A stretch of DNA of 64,000 nucleotides from Maribacter ulvicola (GCF_900155985.1 NZ_FTMA01000001.1:1364001-1428000), one strand, 5' to 3'; positions 1 to 9,409 are shown, counted from the stretch's first letter. The notes: a model not told the origin generated them from the letters alone. Translations and numbers: made by a program.

Positions 1-677
1 TCAAGTCCTAAGTATAGCGCTTCGCTAATAAGCGCATGACCTATAGATACTTCTAGTAAGTTAGGTATATTTTTAGCGAAATATTCAATATTGTCCAAAC
101 TTAGGTCGTGACCTGCATTAATGCCAATGCCTAATTCGTTGGCGCGTTTGGCAGCTTCAATAAATGGTTTTATCGCAGTTTCTTTATCTTTTGCGTAATC
201 TGTAGCGTAACTTTCTGTGTATAATTCTATTCTATCTGTACCTACCGCTTTGGCTCCATCAATCATTTTTGGGTCTGGGTCAACAAAAATTGACGTACGA
301 ATACCGGCATCCTTAAAGGTTTTAATGACATCGGTTAAGAAGTCTTTGTTTGTAACGGTGTCCCAACCGGCATTAGAGGTGATAGCATCTACGGAGTCAG
401 GTACCAGGGTTACTTGTTCTGGTTTCACTTCAAGAACCAATGCAATGAATTTGGGAACCGGGTTGCCTTCTATATTAAATTCTGTGGTTACCATCTTTTT
501 TAAATCTCGTGCATCTTGGTACCTAATATGACGTTCGTCTGGTCGTGGATGAATGGTGATCCCTTGAGCACCAAAATCTTCTAAGTCTCTAGAAACCTTA
601 AGTAAATCAGGTACATTTCCACCACGGGCATTTCTAAGGGTTGCAATTTTATTTACGTTAACACTAAGCTTTGTCAT
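1..677 (-). CDS. pdxJ: Pyridoxine 5'-phosphate synthase PdxJ (3' end outside window)
   Basis: PdxJ condenses 1-deoxyxylulose 5-phosphate with 3-amino-2-oxopropyl phosphate to give pyridoxine 5'-phosphate, the ring-closing step of de novo vitamin B6 synthesis in the cytoplasm. My own translation from the ATG at 677 begins [20 protein letters not shown], the family's N-terminus, followed by [13 protein letters not shown], then [11 protein letters not shown], and it ends in [17 protein letters not shown], the conserved C-terminal helix. About 225 residues are visible; the family is about 237-240 long, so only a dozen or so residues are missing beyond position 1. The frame is open to the window edge. 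It is divergent from the CBS/nadK run, with a TAnnTTTG box at 705-712. Confidence 0.95.
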   Translation of the reverse strand, partial: MTKLSVNVNKIATLRNARGGNVPDLLKVSRDLEDFGAQGITIHPRPDERHIRYQDARDLKKMVTTEFNIEGNPVPKFIALVLEVKPEQVTLVPDSVDAITSNAGWDTVTNKDFLTDVIKTFKDAGIRTSIFVDPDPKMIDGAKAVGTDRIELYTESYATDYAKDKETAIKPFIEAAKRANELGIGINAGHDLSLDNIEYFAKNIPNLLEVSIGHALISEALYLGL

Positions 678-704
678 TATGTCTTATTTACCTTTTAAGA
701 GCAT

Positions 705-712
705 CAAAAATA
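705..712 (-). promoter_or_regulatory. Putative -7 promoter box for pdxJ
   Basis: On the minus strand this reads TATTTTTG, a match to the Bacteroidota -7 consensus TAnnTTTG, 27 nt before the pdxJ start. No TTG (-33) box is visible at the usual 17-23 nt distance, so this is a motif match only. Confidence 0.35.
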
Positions 713-769
713 CAAATAAGGCACGCCTTTTGATATTATTAATTGTTATTTTGCGTTATATATAGGTGT

Positions 770-1426
770 ATGAATATTCAAGAACATATCATTACGAGCT
801 TACCGACATTCGATATTAACGATGCCGCTGAAAAAGTGTTGGCTTTTTTTCATGACACTACTTATTCCCATATCGCTATTTTGGAGGATGGTAGATTTTT
901 AGGGCTTTTTTCTGAGATTGATGCTGATGGGTTGATTAAAGGTTCTAGTGTTGAGGGGTTTAGGTATGATCTTCAAAGTTTTTTTGCGCGTAGAGATACC
1001 AATTGGTTAGATGTATTGGAGGTTTTTGCACGTAATGAAGCTAATTTGCTTCCGGTTCTTAACGAGAAAGAGGAAGTGACCGGTTATTATTGTTTAACTG
1101 ATGTTGTAGCTGAATTTATAGATACACCGTTTTTTACCGATCCCGGTAGTATTCTGGTTGTGGCAAAGGGTGTTAAAGATTATTCCTTTAGTGAGATCGC
1201 GCAAATTGTTGAAAGTAATAACGCAAAATTGTTTGGTGGTTTTATAACCGACACTCAAAATGACGTTATTCAAGTAACCTTAAAAATCACTGCTAATAAC
1301 TATAATAAGGTAGTGCAGACTTTTAGACGTTATAATTACCATATTATATTTGGTAATAGTGATGATGAATTTTTAGAAGATTTAAAAAACAGATCAGATT
1401 ACTTAGATAAATATCTTAATGTATAA
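770..1426 (+). CDS. CBS-domain pair protein with C-terminal ACT-like domain
   Basis: A 218-residue cytoplasmic protein. Residues 1-125 look like a tandem CBS pair (SHIAILEDGRFLGLFSEID; LPVLNEKEEVTGYYCLTDV), a module that usually binds adenosyl nucleotides. Residues about 138-205 (SILVVAKGVKDYSFSEIAQI onward) have the alternating strand/helix pattern of an ACT-like domain. The start is set at the ATG at 770 (MNIQEHI); an in-frame start nine codons upstream has no support. Its stop overlaps the beginning of nadK, so the two are probably translated together. The ligand is unknown; a sensing role linked to NAD(P) or envelope metabolism is inference from position. Confidence 0.8.
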   Translation: MNIQEHIITSLPTFDINDAAEKVLAFFHDTTYSHIAILEDGRFLGLFSEIDADGLIKGSSVEGFRYDLQSFFARRDTNWLDVLEVFARNEANLLPVLNEKEEVTGYYCLTDVVAEFIDTPFFTDPGSILVVAKGVKDYSFSEIAQIVESNNAKLFGGFITDTQNDVIQVTLKITANNYNKVVQTFRRYNYHIIFGNSDDEFLEDLKNRSDYLDKYLNV

Positions 1427-1427
1427 T

Positions 1428-2309
1428 ATGAAAGTAGCTGTTTACGGTCAAACCTATCAAGATAATGCCATTGAATACCTTATAGAACTGTTAGATGAGC
1501 TACAAACGGTGTCTGCTGAAGTTCATATAGAAAAAGATTTTTACGAATTATACCAATCCAAAGGTAATAGCCAGGCCTTTCCTGTTTTTACCATGGAAGA
1601 AGGGTTAAATGCTTCTTTTGATATGTTCGTTAGTTTTGGTGGTGATGGTACTATTTTAAGGGCAACAACCTTTGTGCGGGATTTAGGTATTCCTATTGTG
1701 GGTGTGAATACTGGAAGGTTAGGGTTTCTTTCAACCTTCAAAAAAGAAGATGTGCGTAAGGTGGTTCAGGAGTTTAAACAGGGTGCTTATACTGTAGTTG
1801 AACGTAGTTTGGTGCAGTTGAATACGGAAAAATTGAATGCCGAGTTTGGTGATTTAAATTTTGCGTTAAATGAAATTACCGTAAGTAGAAAAGAAACTAC
1901 TTCTATGATTACGGTAGAAACATATTTAAATAATGAATATCTAACTTCTTACTGGGCAGACGGACTAATAATTTCCACTCCAACAGGGTCTACTGGGTAT
2001 TCTTTAAGTTGTGGAGGACCGGTAATTGTGCCTACGGCAAAATCATTGGTATTGACCCCAATTGCACCGCATAACTTAAATGCAAGACCATTAGTAATTT
2101 CAGATGATACTGTTATTAGATTAAGGGTTTCCGGTAGAGAGGATAATCATTTGGTTTCTTTGGATTCAAGAATAGCATCGTTAGAAAATGGAGAGGAGAT
2201 AACCATTAGCAAGGCACCTTATACCATTAAAATGATAGAATATACTTCAGAAAGTTTTTTAAAGACCTTAAGAAATAAGCTTCTTTGGGGTGAGGATAGG
2301 CGTAATTGA
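1428..2309 (+). CDS. nadK: NAD kinase
   Basis: Phosphorylates NAD+ to NADP+ in the cytoplasm, the only route to NADP. The diagnostic motif SFGGDGTILRATT (GGDGT) is near residue 70, followed by GVNTGRLGFLSTF and the glycine-rich WADGLIISTPTGSTGYSLSC with GGPVIVPT. At 293 residues it has the family's normal length. The ATG at 1428 (MKVAVYG) is preferred over the ATG at 1419, which lies inside the end of the CBS gene; with either start the two genes touch or overlap. It is followed by a 113-bp gap before the DUF6089 gene. Confidence 0.95.
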   Translation: MKVAVYGQTYQDNAIEYLIELLDELQTVSAEVHIEKDFYELYQSKGNSQAFPVFTMEEGLNASFDMFVSFGGDGTILRATTFVRDLGIPIVGVNTGRLGFLSTFKKEDVRKVVQEFKQGAYTVVERSLVQLNTEKLNAEFGDLNFALNEITVSRKETTSMITVETYLNNEYLTSYWADGLIISTPTGSTGYSLSCGGPVIVPTAKSLVLTPIAPHNLNARPLVISDDTVIRLRVSGREDNHLVSLDSRIASLENGEEITISKAPYTIKMIEYTSESFLKTLRNKLLWGEDRRN

Positions 2310-2422
2310 GCCAACTTTTAAACAATAATTGTCCTTAATCACTGTTTATCTTTTGAGAACATAAATATTATTGCAATTTCAAATTAACGTATTACATCTG
2401 CAATAATTGTAAAACCTATTTT

Positions 2423-3109
2423 ATGCGTTACGTAGCGTTAGTATTATTGCTTTTTTCACTGTCAGTTTTGCAAGCCCAGACTTATGAGGTGGGTATTTTT
2501 GCCGGTGGTGCAAATACCATTGGTGATGTAGGTAGAACAGATTACCTATTGCCTTCCAATATTGCGTTTGGCGGCTTGTTTAAATGGAACAAAAGTAAAA
2601 GATATGCGTGGCGTGGTAGTTTAACTTATGGTAAGTTTACGGCAAATGATAGTAAGTCTAGTTCTGCCGCAAGGCAGCAAAGGGGTTATGTGGTAGATAA
2701 TGCAATATTAGAAGGTTCTGTGGGTTTGGAATTTAACTTCGTAGAATATAATTTACATAAACTTGGTCCTGCTTTTACACCTTATTTATATACCGGTATC
2801 ACCTATTTTAGGTATGAATATCAGTATTTTAACGGTGGAGTTCTGCAAGATATAAATCAAAAAGACGGAAGTTTTGCGGTGCCAATGACCGTTGGTTTTA
2901 AGTATCGTATCAATCAGTTTCTTATTTTTGGAGGCGAAATAGGTGCAAGGTATACCTTTACAGATAACTTAGATGGTAGTAATCCTGAAGGTTCTAACTT
3001 TGAAGAATTTAAATTCGGTAATATTTTTAGTGATGACTGGTATGTGTTTTCTGGTCTAACGCTAACGTATACTTTTGGAAGAAAGCCTTGTATGGACTGC
3101 TTTGAGTAA
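2423..3109 (+). CDS. DUF6089 family outer-membrane beta-barrel protein
   Basis: A 228-residue exported protein with an N-terminal signal peptide (MRYVALVLLLFSLSVLQAQ, cleavage after AQ). The mature part is rich in alternating hydrophobic/aromatic strands (YTGITYFRYEYQYF, WYVFSGLTLTYTFGRK) and ends in an aromatic-rich strand plus a short Cys-containing tail (PCMDCFE), as expected for a small outer-membrane barrel. A gene of this family between nadK and uppS is a familiar arrangement in Flavobacteriia. Function unknown; position before uppS and bamA suggests envelope biogenesis (inference). Confidence 0.85.
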   Translation: MRYVALVLLLFSLSVLQAQTYEVGIFAGGANTIGDVGRTDYLLPSNIAFGGLFKWNKSKRYAWRGSLTYGKFTANDSKSSSAARQQRGYVVDNAILEGSVGLEFNFVEYNLHKLGPAFTPYLYTGITYFRYEYQYFNGGVLQDINQKDGSFAVPMTVGFKYRINQFLIFGGEIGARYTFTDNLDGSNPEGSNFEEFKFGNIFSDDWYVFSGLTLTYTFGRKPCMDCFE

Positions 3110-3117
3110 ATTTTAAG

Positions 3118-3858
3118 ATGGGTGATATAAACGAGATTGATAAACTAAATGTCCCAAGACATCTTGCTATTATTATGGATGGTAATGGCAGGTGGGCAAA
3201 GGAACGTGGTAAGCTAAGAGTTTTTGGTCATGAACATGGTGTAAAAACGGTCAGGATTGTTGTTGAGCAATGTGTTCAATTGAAAATTGATTACCTAACA
3301 TTGTATACTTTTTCTACAGAAAATTGGAATAGGCCAAAGGTTGAAGTGCAAACACTTATGCGTTTATTGGTGTCTTCCTTAAAGAAAGAACTTAAAACTT
3401 TTAACAAAAATAATATACGTCTAAATACTATTGGCAATATAGCTGCATTACCAGCTAAGGCTTATAAGGAATTGGTAGATGTAATGGAGCAAACCAAACA
3501 AAACACGGGGATGACGTTGACTTTGGCTCTAAGTTATGGAGCTCGCGAAGAGTTGCAATCCATGGTAAAAGAGATAAGTACCAAAGTTAAAAATAATATA
3601 ATTTCAATTGAAAACATTGACCAAGAAATTATAAATAACCATCTTTACACGCATGATTTGCCTGACGTAGACTTACTTATCCGTACTAGTGGAGAACATC
3701 GGATCAGCAATTTCTTATTATGGCAGATAGCGTATGCAGAGTTATATTTTATTGATGTATATTGGCCTGATTTTAGAGAGCATCATTTAGTTGAAGCCAT
3801 AAAAAACTACCAGAACAGAGAACGAAGATTTGGAAAAACAAGCGAACAACTCACTTAA
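3118..3858 (+). CDS. uppS: Isoprenyl transferase (undecaprenyl diphosphate synthase)
   Basis: Cis-prenyltransferase that adds isopentenyl units to farnesyl diphosphate to make the undecaprenyl carrier used for peptidoglycan and surface glycans. The N-terminus carries the catalytic signature HLAIIMDGNGRWAKERG, then YTLYTFSTENWNRP, and near the C-terminus LLIRTSGEHRISNFLLWQ with FIDVYWPDF. Length 246 residues is normal. It starts 8 nt after the DUF6089 gene and its stop lies 4 nt before the bamA start, so DUF6089-uppS-bamA is probably one operon. Confidence 0.95.
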   Translation: MGDINEIDKLNVPRHLAIIMDGNGRWAKERGKLRVFGHEHGVKTVRIVVEQCVQLKIDYLTLYTFSTENWNRPKVEVQTLMRLLVSSLKKELKTFNKNNIRLNTIGNIAALPAKAYKELVDVMEQTKQNTGMTLTLALSYGAREELQSMVKEISTKVKNNIISIENIDQEIINNHLYTHDLPDVDLLIRTSGEHRISNFLLWQIAYAELYFIDVYWPDFREHHLVEAIKNYQNRERRFGKTSEQLT

Positions 3859-3862
3859 AGGT

Positions 3863-6466
3863 ATGACCAGACGCATATCATTGAACCACTTTTTAACTAC
3901 CATTTTATTTTTATTCACCTTTATTGCCGCCGCGCAGGATGCTTCCTACGAGGACGGTAAAAGCTATATTTTAGGGGGATTAGATGTTACTGGACTACAA
4001 AGTTATAATGAACAAACAGTTAAAACGTATACAGGGTTAAGAGTAGGGCAGCCTATTACCTTGCCAGGAGAACAAATTAGTGAGGTCATTAAAAAATTAT
4101 GGGGTCTAGAGCTTTTTAGCGAAATAGATATCTTTATTACCAATATAGAAGAGAATACAGTTTTCTTAGAATTGAATATTATTGAACGCCCAACATTGAC
4201 CAATGTTAAATTTTATGGTGTAAAAAAAGGTAAAATTGAAGGCTTAATAAAGGATACTGATCTTAAAAAAGGAAAAAAAATAACCGAAAGTTTAATTTCA
4301 AACTCGAGAAATTACATCACCAATAAATACAAAAAACAAGGCTATCTAAATGCTGATGTTACTATAGCTACGGCTAAAGATACTATTGACGGTAATACCC
4401 GTAGTATGGTGGTAAATGTCAATAAAGGTGATAAAGTAAAAATTCGTGATATTATATTTGAGGGTAATGAACAGTTGTCAGACAAGAAATTACGCAAAGC
4501 TTTAAAAAGTACAAAACAGAAAAAATTTGGTCGTTTCTGGAAAAAATCAAAATACATACAAGAAGATTACGAAGAAGATCTTGGTTTGTTGGTTGATAAA
4601 TTTGCAGAAAATGGTTATCGTGATGCAAGGGTAATTTCAGATTCTGTAATTAAAGTCGATGAGAATAATATCGATTTAAAGATAAAAGTAGAAGAGGGCG
4701 ATAAATATTATTTTGGTAATATTGATTTCGTAGGTAATACTGTATATACGGACCGTCAATTAAATCAGGTTTTGGGTATTAAGAAAGGTGATACCTATAA
4801 CGGTGTATTATTGCGTGAAAGAATAGCGGATAATTCTCAGCCAGAGCCTAATGATGTTACTAGTTTATATCAAAATAATGGCTATTTGTTCTCTACTATA
4901 AATCCTGTAGAGATTTCAGCGGCCAATGATACCATTGATTTTGAAATAAGAATTATTGAAGGTAAGGAAACATTCTTGAGCCATGTTACCGTTTCTGGTA
5001 ACGATAAAACTAATGACCACGTTATCTTTAGAGAACTACGTACAAGACCGGGTCAAAAGTATAATAAGGCAGATATTATTAGAAGTATTCGTGAATTAGG
5101 TCAACTTGGCTTTTTTGATGCGGAACAAATTACGCCAGATGTTTTAAACGCAAACCCTAACGAGGGTACGGTTGATTTAGCTTGGAGCCTGGTGGAATCT
5201 GGTTCAAGTCAGATAGAATTGCAAGGAGGTTATGGCGGTGGCGGTTTCATTGGTACATTGGGACTTTCATTTAGTAACTTCTCCATTCAAAATTTATTTA
5301 AGGGTGAAAAGTACAAACCGGTACCTATGGGTGATGGACAAACTTTTGCTTTACGTTTACAAGCAAGTCAGACTTATAGGGTGTATAGCCTAAACTTTGC
5401 AGAGCCATGGTTGGGTGGAAAAAAACCGGTACGTTTTAATTTAAGCATGTCAAGAACACAACAGTTTGCGGCTTCATATGATAGTAGTGGTGATATTGAT
5501 ATTAATAAGGACCAACAGTTCTCTATTACCGGTATCACAGCAGGTTTAGCAAAACGTGTTCAATGGCCAGATGATTTCTTTACCATTTCTCACTCGCTTA
5601 GTTACCAGTTATATGATTTTAGAAACTATAATATAGGTTTGTTTAATTTTGGTGATGGTAAAGCAAATTCATTGGCTTATACATTTGGGATCTCTAGAAA
5701 TGCAACCCAAGGTGGTCGCATTTTCCCAAGAGGGGGGTCTAACTTTGAAGTAAGTGCAAAATTTACACCGCCATGGTCTTTATTTAGCAACAAAGATTTT
5801 AGAGGGTTAAAGAATAGGTCTGAAGAATTGGAGGAAAAAAAGAATTCAGTCGGTGTAACTTCATTAGAGCAAAATGAATTGGAAGATTTGGATCAAGAAC
5901 GTTTTAGGCTTCTAGAATATTATAAAGTTAAATTTAAAGGAGATTGGTATACTACTTTGGTAGATAAATTGGTGTTGCGTAGTAATGCTGAATTTGGTTT
6001 CTTAGGTAGTTATAACAGCGCTGTAGGTAATGTGCCTTTTGAAAGATTTTATGTTGGTGGTGATGGTCTAGGTAACTTTACTTTAGATGGTAGGGATGTA
6101 GTTCAATTAAGGGGTTATGACAACCAATCTATTACGCCATATTCAGAAGGTGCAACTTCACCAGATGGTGCCTTGGTTTATAATAAGTTCTCTTTAGAAT
6201 TGCGATATCCGTTGACTTTAAAGCCTTCTGCTTCTATTTATGGACTAGCCTTTTTAGAAGGTGGTAATGCCTTCAACAATTTTCAAGACTTTAATCCGTT
6301 TGAATTAAAACGATCGGCCGGTGTGGGGCTGCGTATCTTTATGCCAGCATTTGGTTTGTTAGGTATTGATTTTGGTTACGGATTCGATGAGGATCTAGTT
6401 CCTGCTTCTGCAGGACAAGGACCAAGCGGATGGCAAACACACTTCATTATTGGTCAACAGTTTTAA
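3863..6466 (+). CDS. bamA: Outer membrane protein assembly factor BamA
   Basis: Omp85-family insertase that folds beta-barrel proteins into the outer membrane. The ATG at 3863 (MTRRISLNHFLTT) gives 867 residues with a signal peptide ending AAAQ; the longer reading from 3830 overlaps uppS and is less likely. POTRA domains fill roughly residues 30-430 (FYGVKKGKIEGL; IIFEGNEQLSDKKLRKALKS; IDFVGNTVYTDRQLNQVLG; VTVSGNDKTNDHVIFRELRT). The C-terminal half is a 16-strand-type barrel ending FIIGQQF with the terminal aromatic, and VQLRGYDNQ matches the conserved VRGF/Y lid motif. The following ompH genes supply periplasmic chaperones for the same pathway. Confidence 0.95.
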   Translation: MTRRISLNHFLTTILFLFTFIAAAQDASYEDGKSYILGGLDVTGLQSYNEQTVKTYTGLRVGQPITLPGEQISEVIKKLWGLELFSEIDIFITNIEENTVFLELNIIERPTLTNVKFYGVKKGKIEGLIKDTDLKKGKKITESLISNSRNYITNKYKKQGYLNADVTIATAKDTIDGNTRSMVVNVNKGDKVKIRDIIFEGNEQLSDKKLRKALKSTKQKKFGRFWKKSKYIQEDYEEDLGLLVDKFAENGYRDARVISDSVIKVDENNIDLKIKVEEGDKYYFGNIDFVGNTVYTDRQLNQVLGIKKGDTYNGVLLRERIADNSQPEPNDVTSLYQNNGYLFSTINPVEISAANDTIDFEIRIIEGKETFLSHVTVSGNDKTNDHVIFRELRTRPGQKYNKADIIRSIRELGQLGFFDAEQITPDVLNANPNEGTVDLAWSLVESGSSQIELQGGYGGGGFIGTLGLSFSNFSIQNLFKGEKYKPVPMGDGQTFALRLQASQTYRVYSLNFAEPWLGGKKPVRFNLSMSRTQQFAASYDSSGDIDINKDQQFSITGITAGLAKRVQWPDDFFTISHSLSYQLYDFRNYNIGLFNFGDGKANSLAYTFGISRNATQGGRIFPRGGSNFEVSAKFTPPWSLFSNKDFRGLKNRSEELEEKKNSVGVTSLEQNELEDLDQERFRLLEYYKVKFKGDWYTTLVDKLVLRSNAEFGFLGSYNSAVGNVPFERFYVGGDGLGNFTLDGRDVVQLRGYDNQSITPYSEGATSPDGALVYNKFSLELRYPLTLKPSASIYGLAFLEGGNAFNNFQDFNPFELKRSAGVGLRIFMPAFGLLGIDFGYGFDEDLVPASAGQGPSGWQTHFIIGQQF

Positions 6467-6525
6467 TTTTTATTGAATTATAATATTCGTGCTTATTGCT
6501 AATCCTTTAGTTTTTAAAGATTTAG

Positions 6526-6533
6526 TATTTTTG
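6526..6533 (+). promoter_or_regulatory. Putative -7 promoter box for ompH1
   Basis: TATTTTTG matches the Bacteroidota consensus TAnnTTTG, 36 nt before the ompH1 start, in the 103-bp gap after bamA. It suggests the two chaperone genes can be transcribed apart from bamA. No well-spaced TTG box is seen. Confidence 0.35.
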
Positions 6534-6569
6534 GCACGATATTTTCTATAGGATTAAACGATATTAACA

Positions 6570-7403
6570 ATGAGTGCAAAAAGAAAATTTTTAATACTAG
6601 TTTCGGTCTTCTTCATGACAATACAAGGTTTTGCCCAGAGAGGGGTGAGGATGGCTTACGTAGATATGGAGTACATTTTACAAAATGTAGATGAGTATAG
6701 AGAGGCAACAGAGCAATTAGAAACTAAAGTACAGCGTTGGAAGGTAGAAGTTGAGCAAAAGCAAAGTGTTGTGGAGCAAATGAAAAAAGATTTAATGGCA
6801 GAAAAAGTGTTGTTAACTCCAGAACTTATAGCTGAGCGTGAAGAGGAAATTCAAATTTTGGAACGTGAAATGATAGAGTATCAACAAGATCGTTTTGGGC
6901 CACAAGGAGATTTGGTATTGCAAAAAAGAAGGTTAATACAACCTATACAAGATCAAGTGTTCAATGAGGTGCAAAAAATTGGCGCCAATAAAAAGTATGA
7001 TTTTATTTTTGATAAATCTGCGGATGTTGTAATGTTGTATTCAGAAAAAAGACACGACATCAGTGATTTGGTGTTAAGAGGTATTGCTAGAACAAGAAAA
7101 ATTAGCAAACCAACGAAAAAATCAGATAATCGTAGTAGATTAGATGATTTTGAAGGAGAAGAGGAAGAAGTAGTCAGTGAGGCTTTGCAGGAGCGTTTAG
7201 ATAAAGCGACCCAAGCGGCTAAAACTAGAGAGAAAAGTGCGGCAGATGCAAAAGCGGAGCAATTAAAATTGCGTGAAGAACGTAAAAAAGCATACGAAGA
7301 AAGAAGAAAAAAACTGTTGGAAGAGCGTGAAACTAAAAGACAAGAAAAATTAAGAGAAAGAAATAGCGATACCGAAAAAGATGATAATAGCGGTACTATT
7401 TAA
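6570..7403 (+). CDS. OmpH/Skp family periplasmic chaperone with long charged tail
   Basis: Skp-like holdase for unfolded outer-membrane proteins. Signal peptide MSAKRKFLILVSVFFMTIQGFAQ, then VRMAYVDMEYILQNVDEYRE, the OmpH start, and a long helical hairpin up to about residue 165. The last 90 or so residues (from about 185) are an extra, highly charged coiled-coil-like segment (EEREVVSEALQ-type acidic part, then KKAYEERRKKLLEERETKRQ) that the neighbouring paralogue lacks. 277 residues against about 160-170 for standard Skp. Lies between bamA and a second ompH gene. Confidence 0.88.
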   Translation: MSAKRKFLILVSVFFMTIQGFAQRGVRMAYVDMEYILQNVDEYREATEQLETKVQRWKVEVEQKQSVVEQMKKDLMAEKVLLTPELIAEREEEIQILEREMIEYQQDRFGPQGDLVLQKRRLIQPIQDQVFNEVQKIGANKKYDFIFDKSADVVMLYSEKRHDISDLVLRGIARTRKISKPTKKSDNRSRLDDFEGEEEEVVSEALQERLDKATQAAKTREKSAADAKAEQLKLREERKKAYEERRKKLLEERETKRQEKLRERNSDTEKDDNSGTI

Positions 7404-7456
7404 ATAGGTTTAATAGCCATAAAAATTAACACTCAATTAGAATTAAAATTACACTC

Positions 7457-7966
7457 ATGAAACAAGTAAAACAAATTGTGGTAGCCTTATTGTTGTTCGT
7501 AGCAACGACAAGTTTTGTAAATGCCCAAAGTAAGGTAGCTCATATAGATGTTACTCAATTATTATCTGCAATGCCAGAAATGAAATCTGCAGAAGCTGAA
7601 CTTAAGAAATTACAAGAAACTTACAATGCGGATATTCAAGCTTCAATGACAGAATTGCGTAATAAGTATACGCAATACCAAAATGAAGCAGCATCAAAGT
7701 CGAAAGAAGAAAATGAAAAAAGAGCTGTAGAATTGCAAGGTTTCGAAAAGAATATTGGTGATGCACAACAAGCTGCTCAACAAGAATTTCAAAAGAAACA
7801 AGCCGAGTTGTTTGCTCCTATTTCTGAAAAAGCTAAAGCGGCTATAGAAAAAGTGGCGGCAGCACAAGGTTTTGACTACGTTATTGATGCGCAAGCAGGT
7901 GGTGGTCTTATCGTAGCAAAAGGTAAAGACCTTTTAGCTGATGTTAAAAAACAATTAGGTTTCTAA
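7457..7966 (+). CDS. OmpH/Skp family periplasmic chaperone
   Basis: Second Skp-like protein, 169 residues, the standard family size. Signal peptide MKQVKQIVVALLLFVATTSF ending NAQ; the mature protein starts SKVAHIDVTQLLSAMPEMKS, runs through a charged helical hairpin (KSKEENEKRAVELQGFEKN) and ends with the conserved beta segment AAAQGFDYVIDAQAGGGLIV. It lies 53 bp after ompH1 and is followed by a strong terminator at 7992-8017, so it closes the bamA-ompH block. Confidence 0.9.
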   Translation: MKQVKQIVVALLLFVATTSFVNAQSKVAHIDVTQLLSAMPEMKSAEAELKKLQETYNADIQASMTELRNKYTQYQNEAASKSKEENEKRAVELQGFEKNIGDAQQAAQQEFQKKQAELFAPISEKAKAAIEKVAAAQGFDYVIDAQAGGGLIVAKGKDLLADVKKQLGF

Positions 7967-7991
7967 ATAGAATCTAATGAAATACTAGAAA

Positions 7992-8017
7992 AGCCATCTG
8001 TTAAGATGGCTTTTTTT
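7992..8017 (+). terminator. Rho-independent terminator after ompH2
   Basis: Stem AGCCATC/GATGGCT with loop TGTTAA followed by seven T. It sits between convergent genes; its T tract overlaps the last codons of the minus-strand glycosyltransferase. On the minus strand the stem is followed by only four T, so it may work weakly in both directions. Confidence 0.8.
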
Positions 8018-8870
8018 ATGCTTTAATTTTTCTTTTAATATTTGTCCAACGAAGATTTCTTATAAATTTACCTTGAGCTTGGTTTACTAGGTACGGGGTT
8101 TTGTTCTTTGCAGCGTTTAGATATCCTGCCATGTTGTTCCAGAATGATAATATAGATTTGTTTTTCAAAGCCATTTTAAGAGATGCAATACAGGTAATTA
8201 CGAATCCGTAGCGCATGGTATACATTGCTTTACCTTGTAGTTTCTTTGCTTTTTTGTTATAACTTCTTCCGGTAGGCCTTAGGTGCTTAACTTTTAGTGT
8301 GCCGTCTGTACGTAATTTAAAGCCATAATACTTCGCTAAGAGCTCATCTATAGTGTCCCATCCCATAGCGTTCTTGAGTCCTCCAATCGTTTTAAAACAA
8401 GCTCTGGAGTAGGCTTTAATGGCTCCTCTAACATGGTCCTTGTCCATTGGGTGATTTAAAGCCCATTCACCAGCATTATTTTGCTCATAAATAAATCCTC
8501 CGGCAATACCCAATTTTTCATCAGTTCTAAAATGATTGCTTATGATTTCAAAGTAGTTGGATGGTAAAATTACATCGGCATCTAGTTTTACAATAAATTC
8601 AAAGTTATCATCTAAAAGTTTTAAACCTTTGTGGAAGGCATTAATCACTTTGCTGCCCGGCAGGTGTTGAGTAGAAGATGTAGTATTTAACTTTTTAAAT
8701 AAAATGCTTTTAGCGCAGTATGCATCAATTATAAATTCTGTACGGTCCGTAGAGTGGTCATTGACAAGAATAACCTTCTTAGGGGGTAATGTTTGTTGTT
8801 GAATAGAGTCAAGAGTGCTTTTTAAAAAAGCCTCTTCATTATGTATAGGAATAACTATGTAGTAATCCAT
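8016..8870 (-). CDS. Glycosyltransferase family 2
   Basis: GT-A fold glycosyltransferase of 284 residues. The N-terminus YYIVIPIHNEEAFLKSTLDS is the GT2 nucleotide-binding start; VILVNDHSTDRT follows, and FIVKLDADVILPSNYF holds the metal-binding DxD-type motif (DAD). GWDTIDELLAKYYGFK matches the region of the catalytic ED/acceptor site. No membrane segment is obvious, so it is probably cytoplasmic and may associate with the inner face of the membrane. It is the last gene of a three-gene cassette with a methyltransferase (15 nt away) and a ketoacyl-ACP synthase; donor and acceptor are unknown. Confidence 0.85.
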   Translation of the reverse strand: MDYYIVIPIHNEEAFLKSTLDSIQQQTLPPKKVILVNDHSTDRTEFIIDAYCAKSILFKKLNTTSSTQHLPGSKVINAFHKGLKLLDDNFEFIVKLDADVILPSNYFEIISNHFRTDEKLGIAGGFIYEQNNAGEWALNHPMDKDHVRGAIKAYSRACFKTIGGLKNAMGWDTIDELLAKYYGFKLRTDGTLKVKHLRPTGRSYNKKAKKLQGKAMYTMRYGFVITCIASLKMALKNKSILSFWNNMAGYLNAAKNKTPYLVNQAQGKFIRNLRWTNIKRKIKA

Positions 8871-8885
8871 TTTAGATATCGTCTC

Positions 8886-9407
8886 TTATTTTCTGGTGGC
8901 GTACACAATATAATATCTAGGTGTAAATAAGCGAAGCAAGGGCCTGAAACCTAATTTATTTACGGGATTGGTCCATTTCATGGAGTCTTGAATTTCCCAG
9001 CCGGCTTTCTCTAATAACCAATTAAACTGCCAATCTTCAAATTCATGGTAATGCCTGTCCCATTTGTCCGTTTTGCTTCTGTATGCGGGCGAGAACCATA
9101 GTTTTAGAGGAATACTGGCCACAAGTTTTTTTGATTTTGAATTAGATAGAAGGTGTAACGGAGCTAATAGGTGTTCACATATTTCAAATGCCGTCATTAC
9201 CTCTGCATCAGAATTGATTACGGTGCTGATGTCTATATCTAAATCTTCTCCGTTTGTGTTGGTTACTTGATAGCCGTCTTTTTGCATTATTTTCGTAAAC
9301 GGATTCTCTACACCTAAATCTAAAATAGACTCATTGGTGTTGATGTGTTTACGTAAAAATTGTAATGTATGCTCGTAGCGTTTGTTCGGAAAAGTGTTTT
9401 CGTACAT
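8886..9407 (-). CDS. Small class I SAM-dependent methyltransferase-like protein
   Basis: A 173-residue protein with the outline of a class I methyltransferase: ESILDLGVENPFTKIMQKDG in the place of motif I, GEDLDIDIS at the acidic position, and VMTAFEICEHLLAPLHLL, which matches the FDVI..EV.EHL region of motif IV. Motif I lacks the full GxGxG and the protein is short, so methyl-transfer activity is likely but not certain. It lies 2 nt after the KASIII gene and 15 nt before the glycosyltransferase, so all three are almost certainly one transcript. Confidence 0.72.
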   Translation of the reverse strand: MYENTFPNKRYEHTLQFLRKHINTNESILDLGVENPFTKIMQKDGYQVTNTNGEDLDIDISTVINSDAEVMTAFEICEHLLAPLHLLSNSKSKKLVASIPLKLWFSPAYRSKTDKWDRHYHEFEDWQFNWLLEKAGWEIQDSMKWTNPVNKLGFRPLLRLFTPRYYIVYATRK

Positions 9408-9409
9408 GT

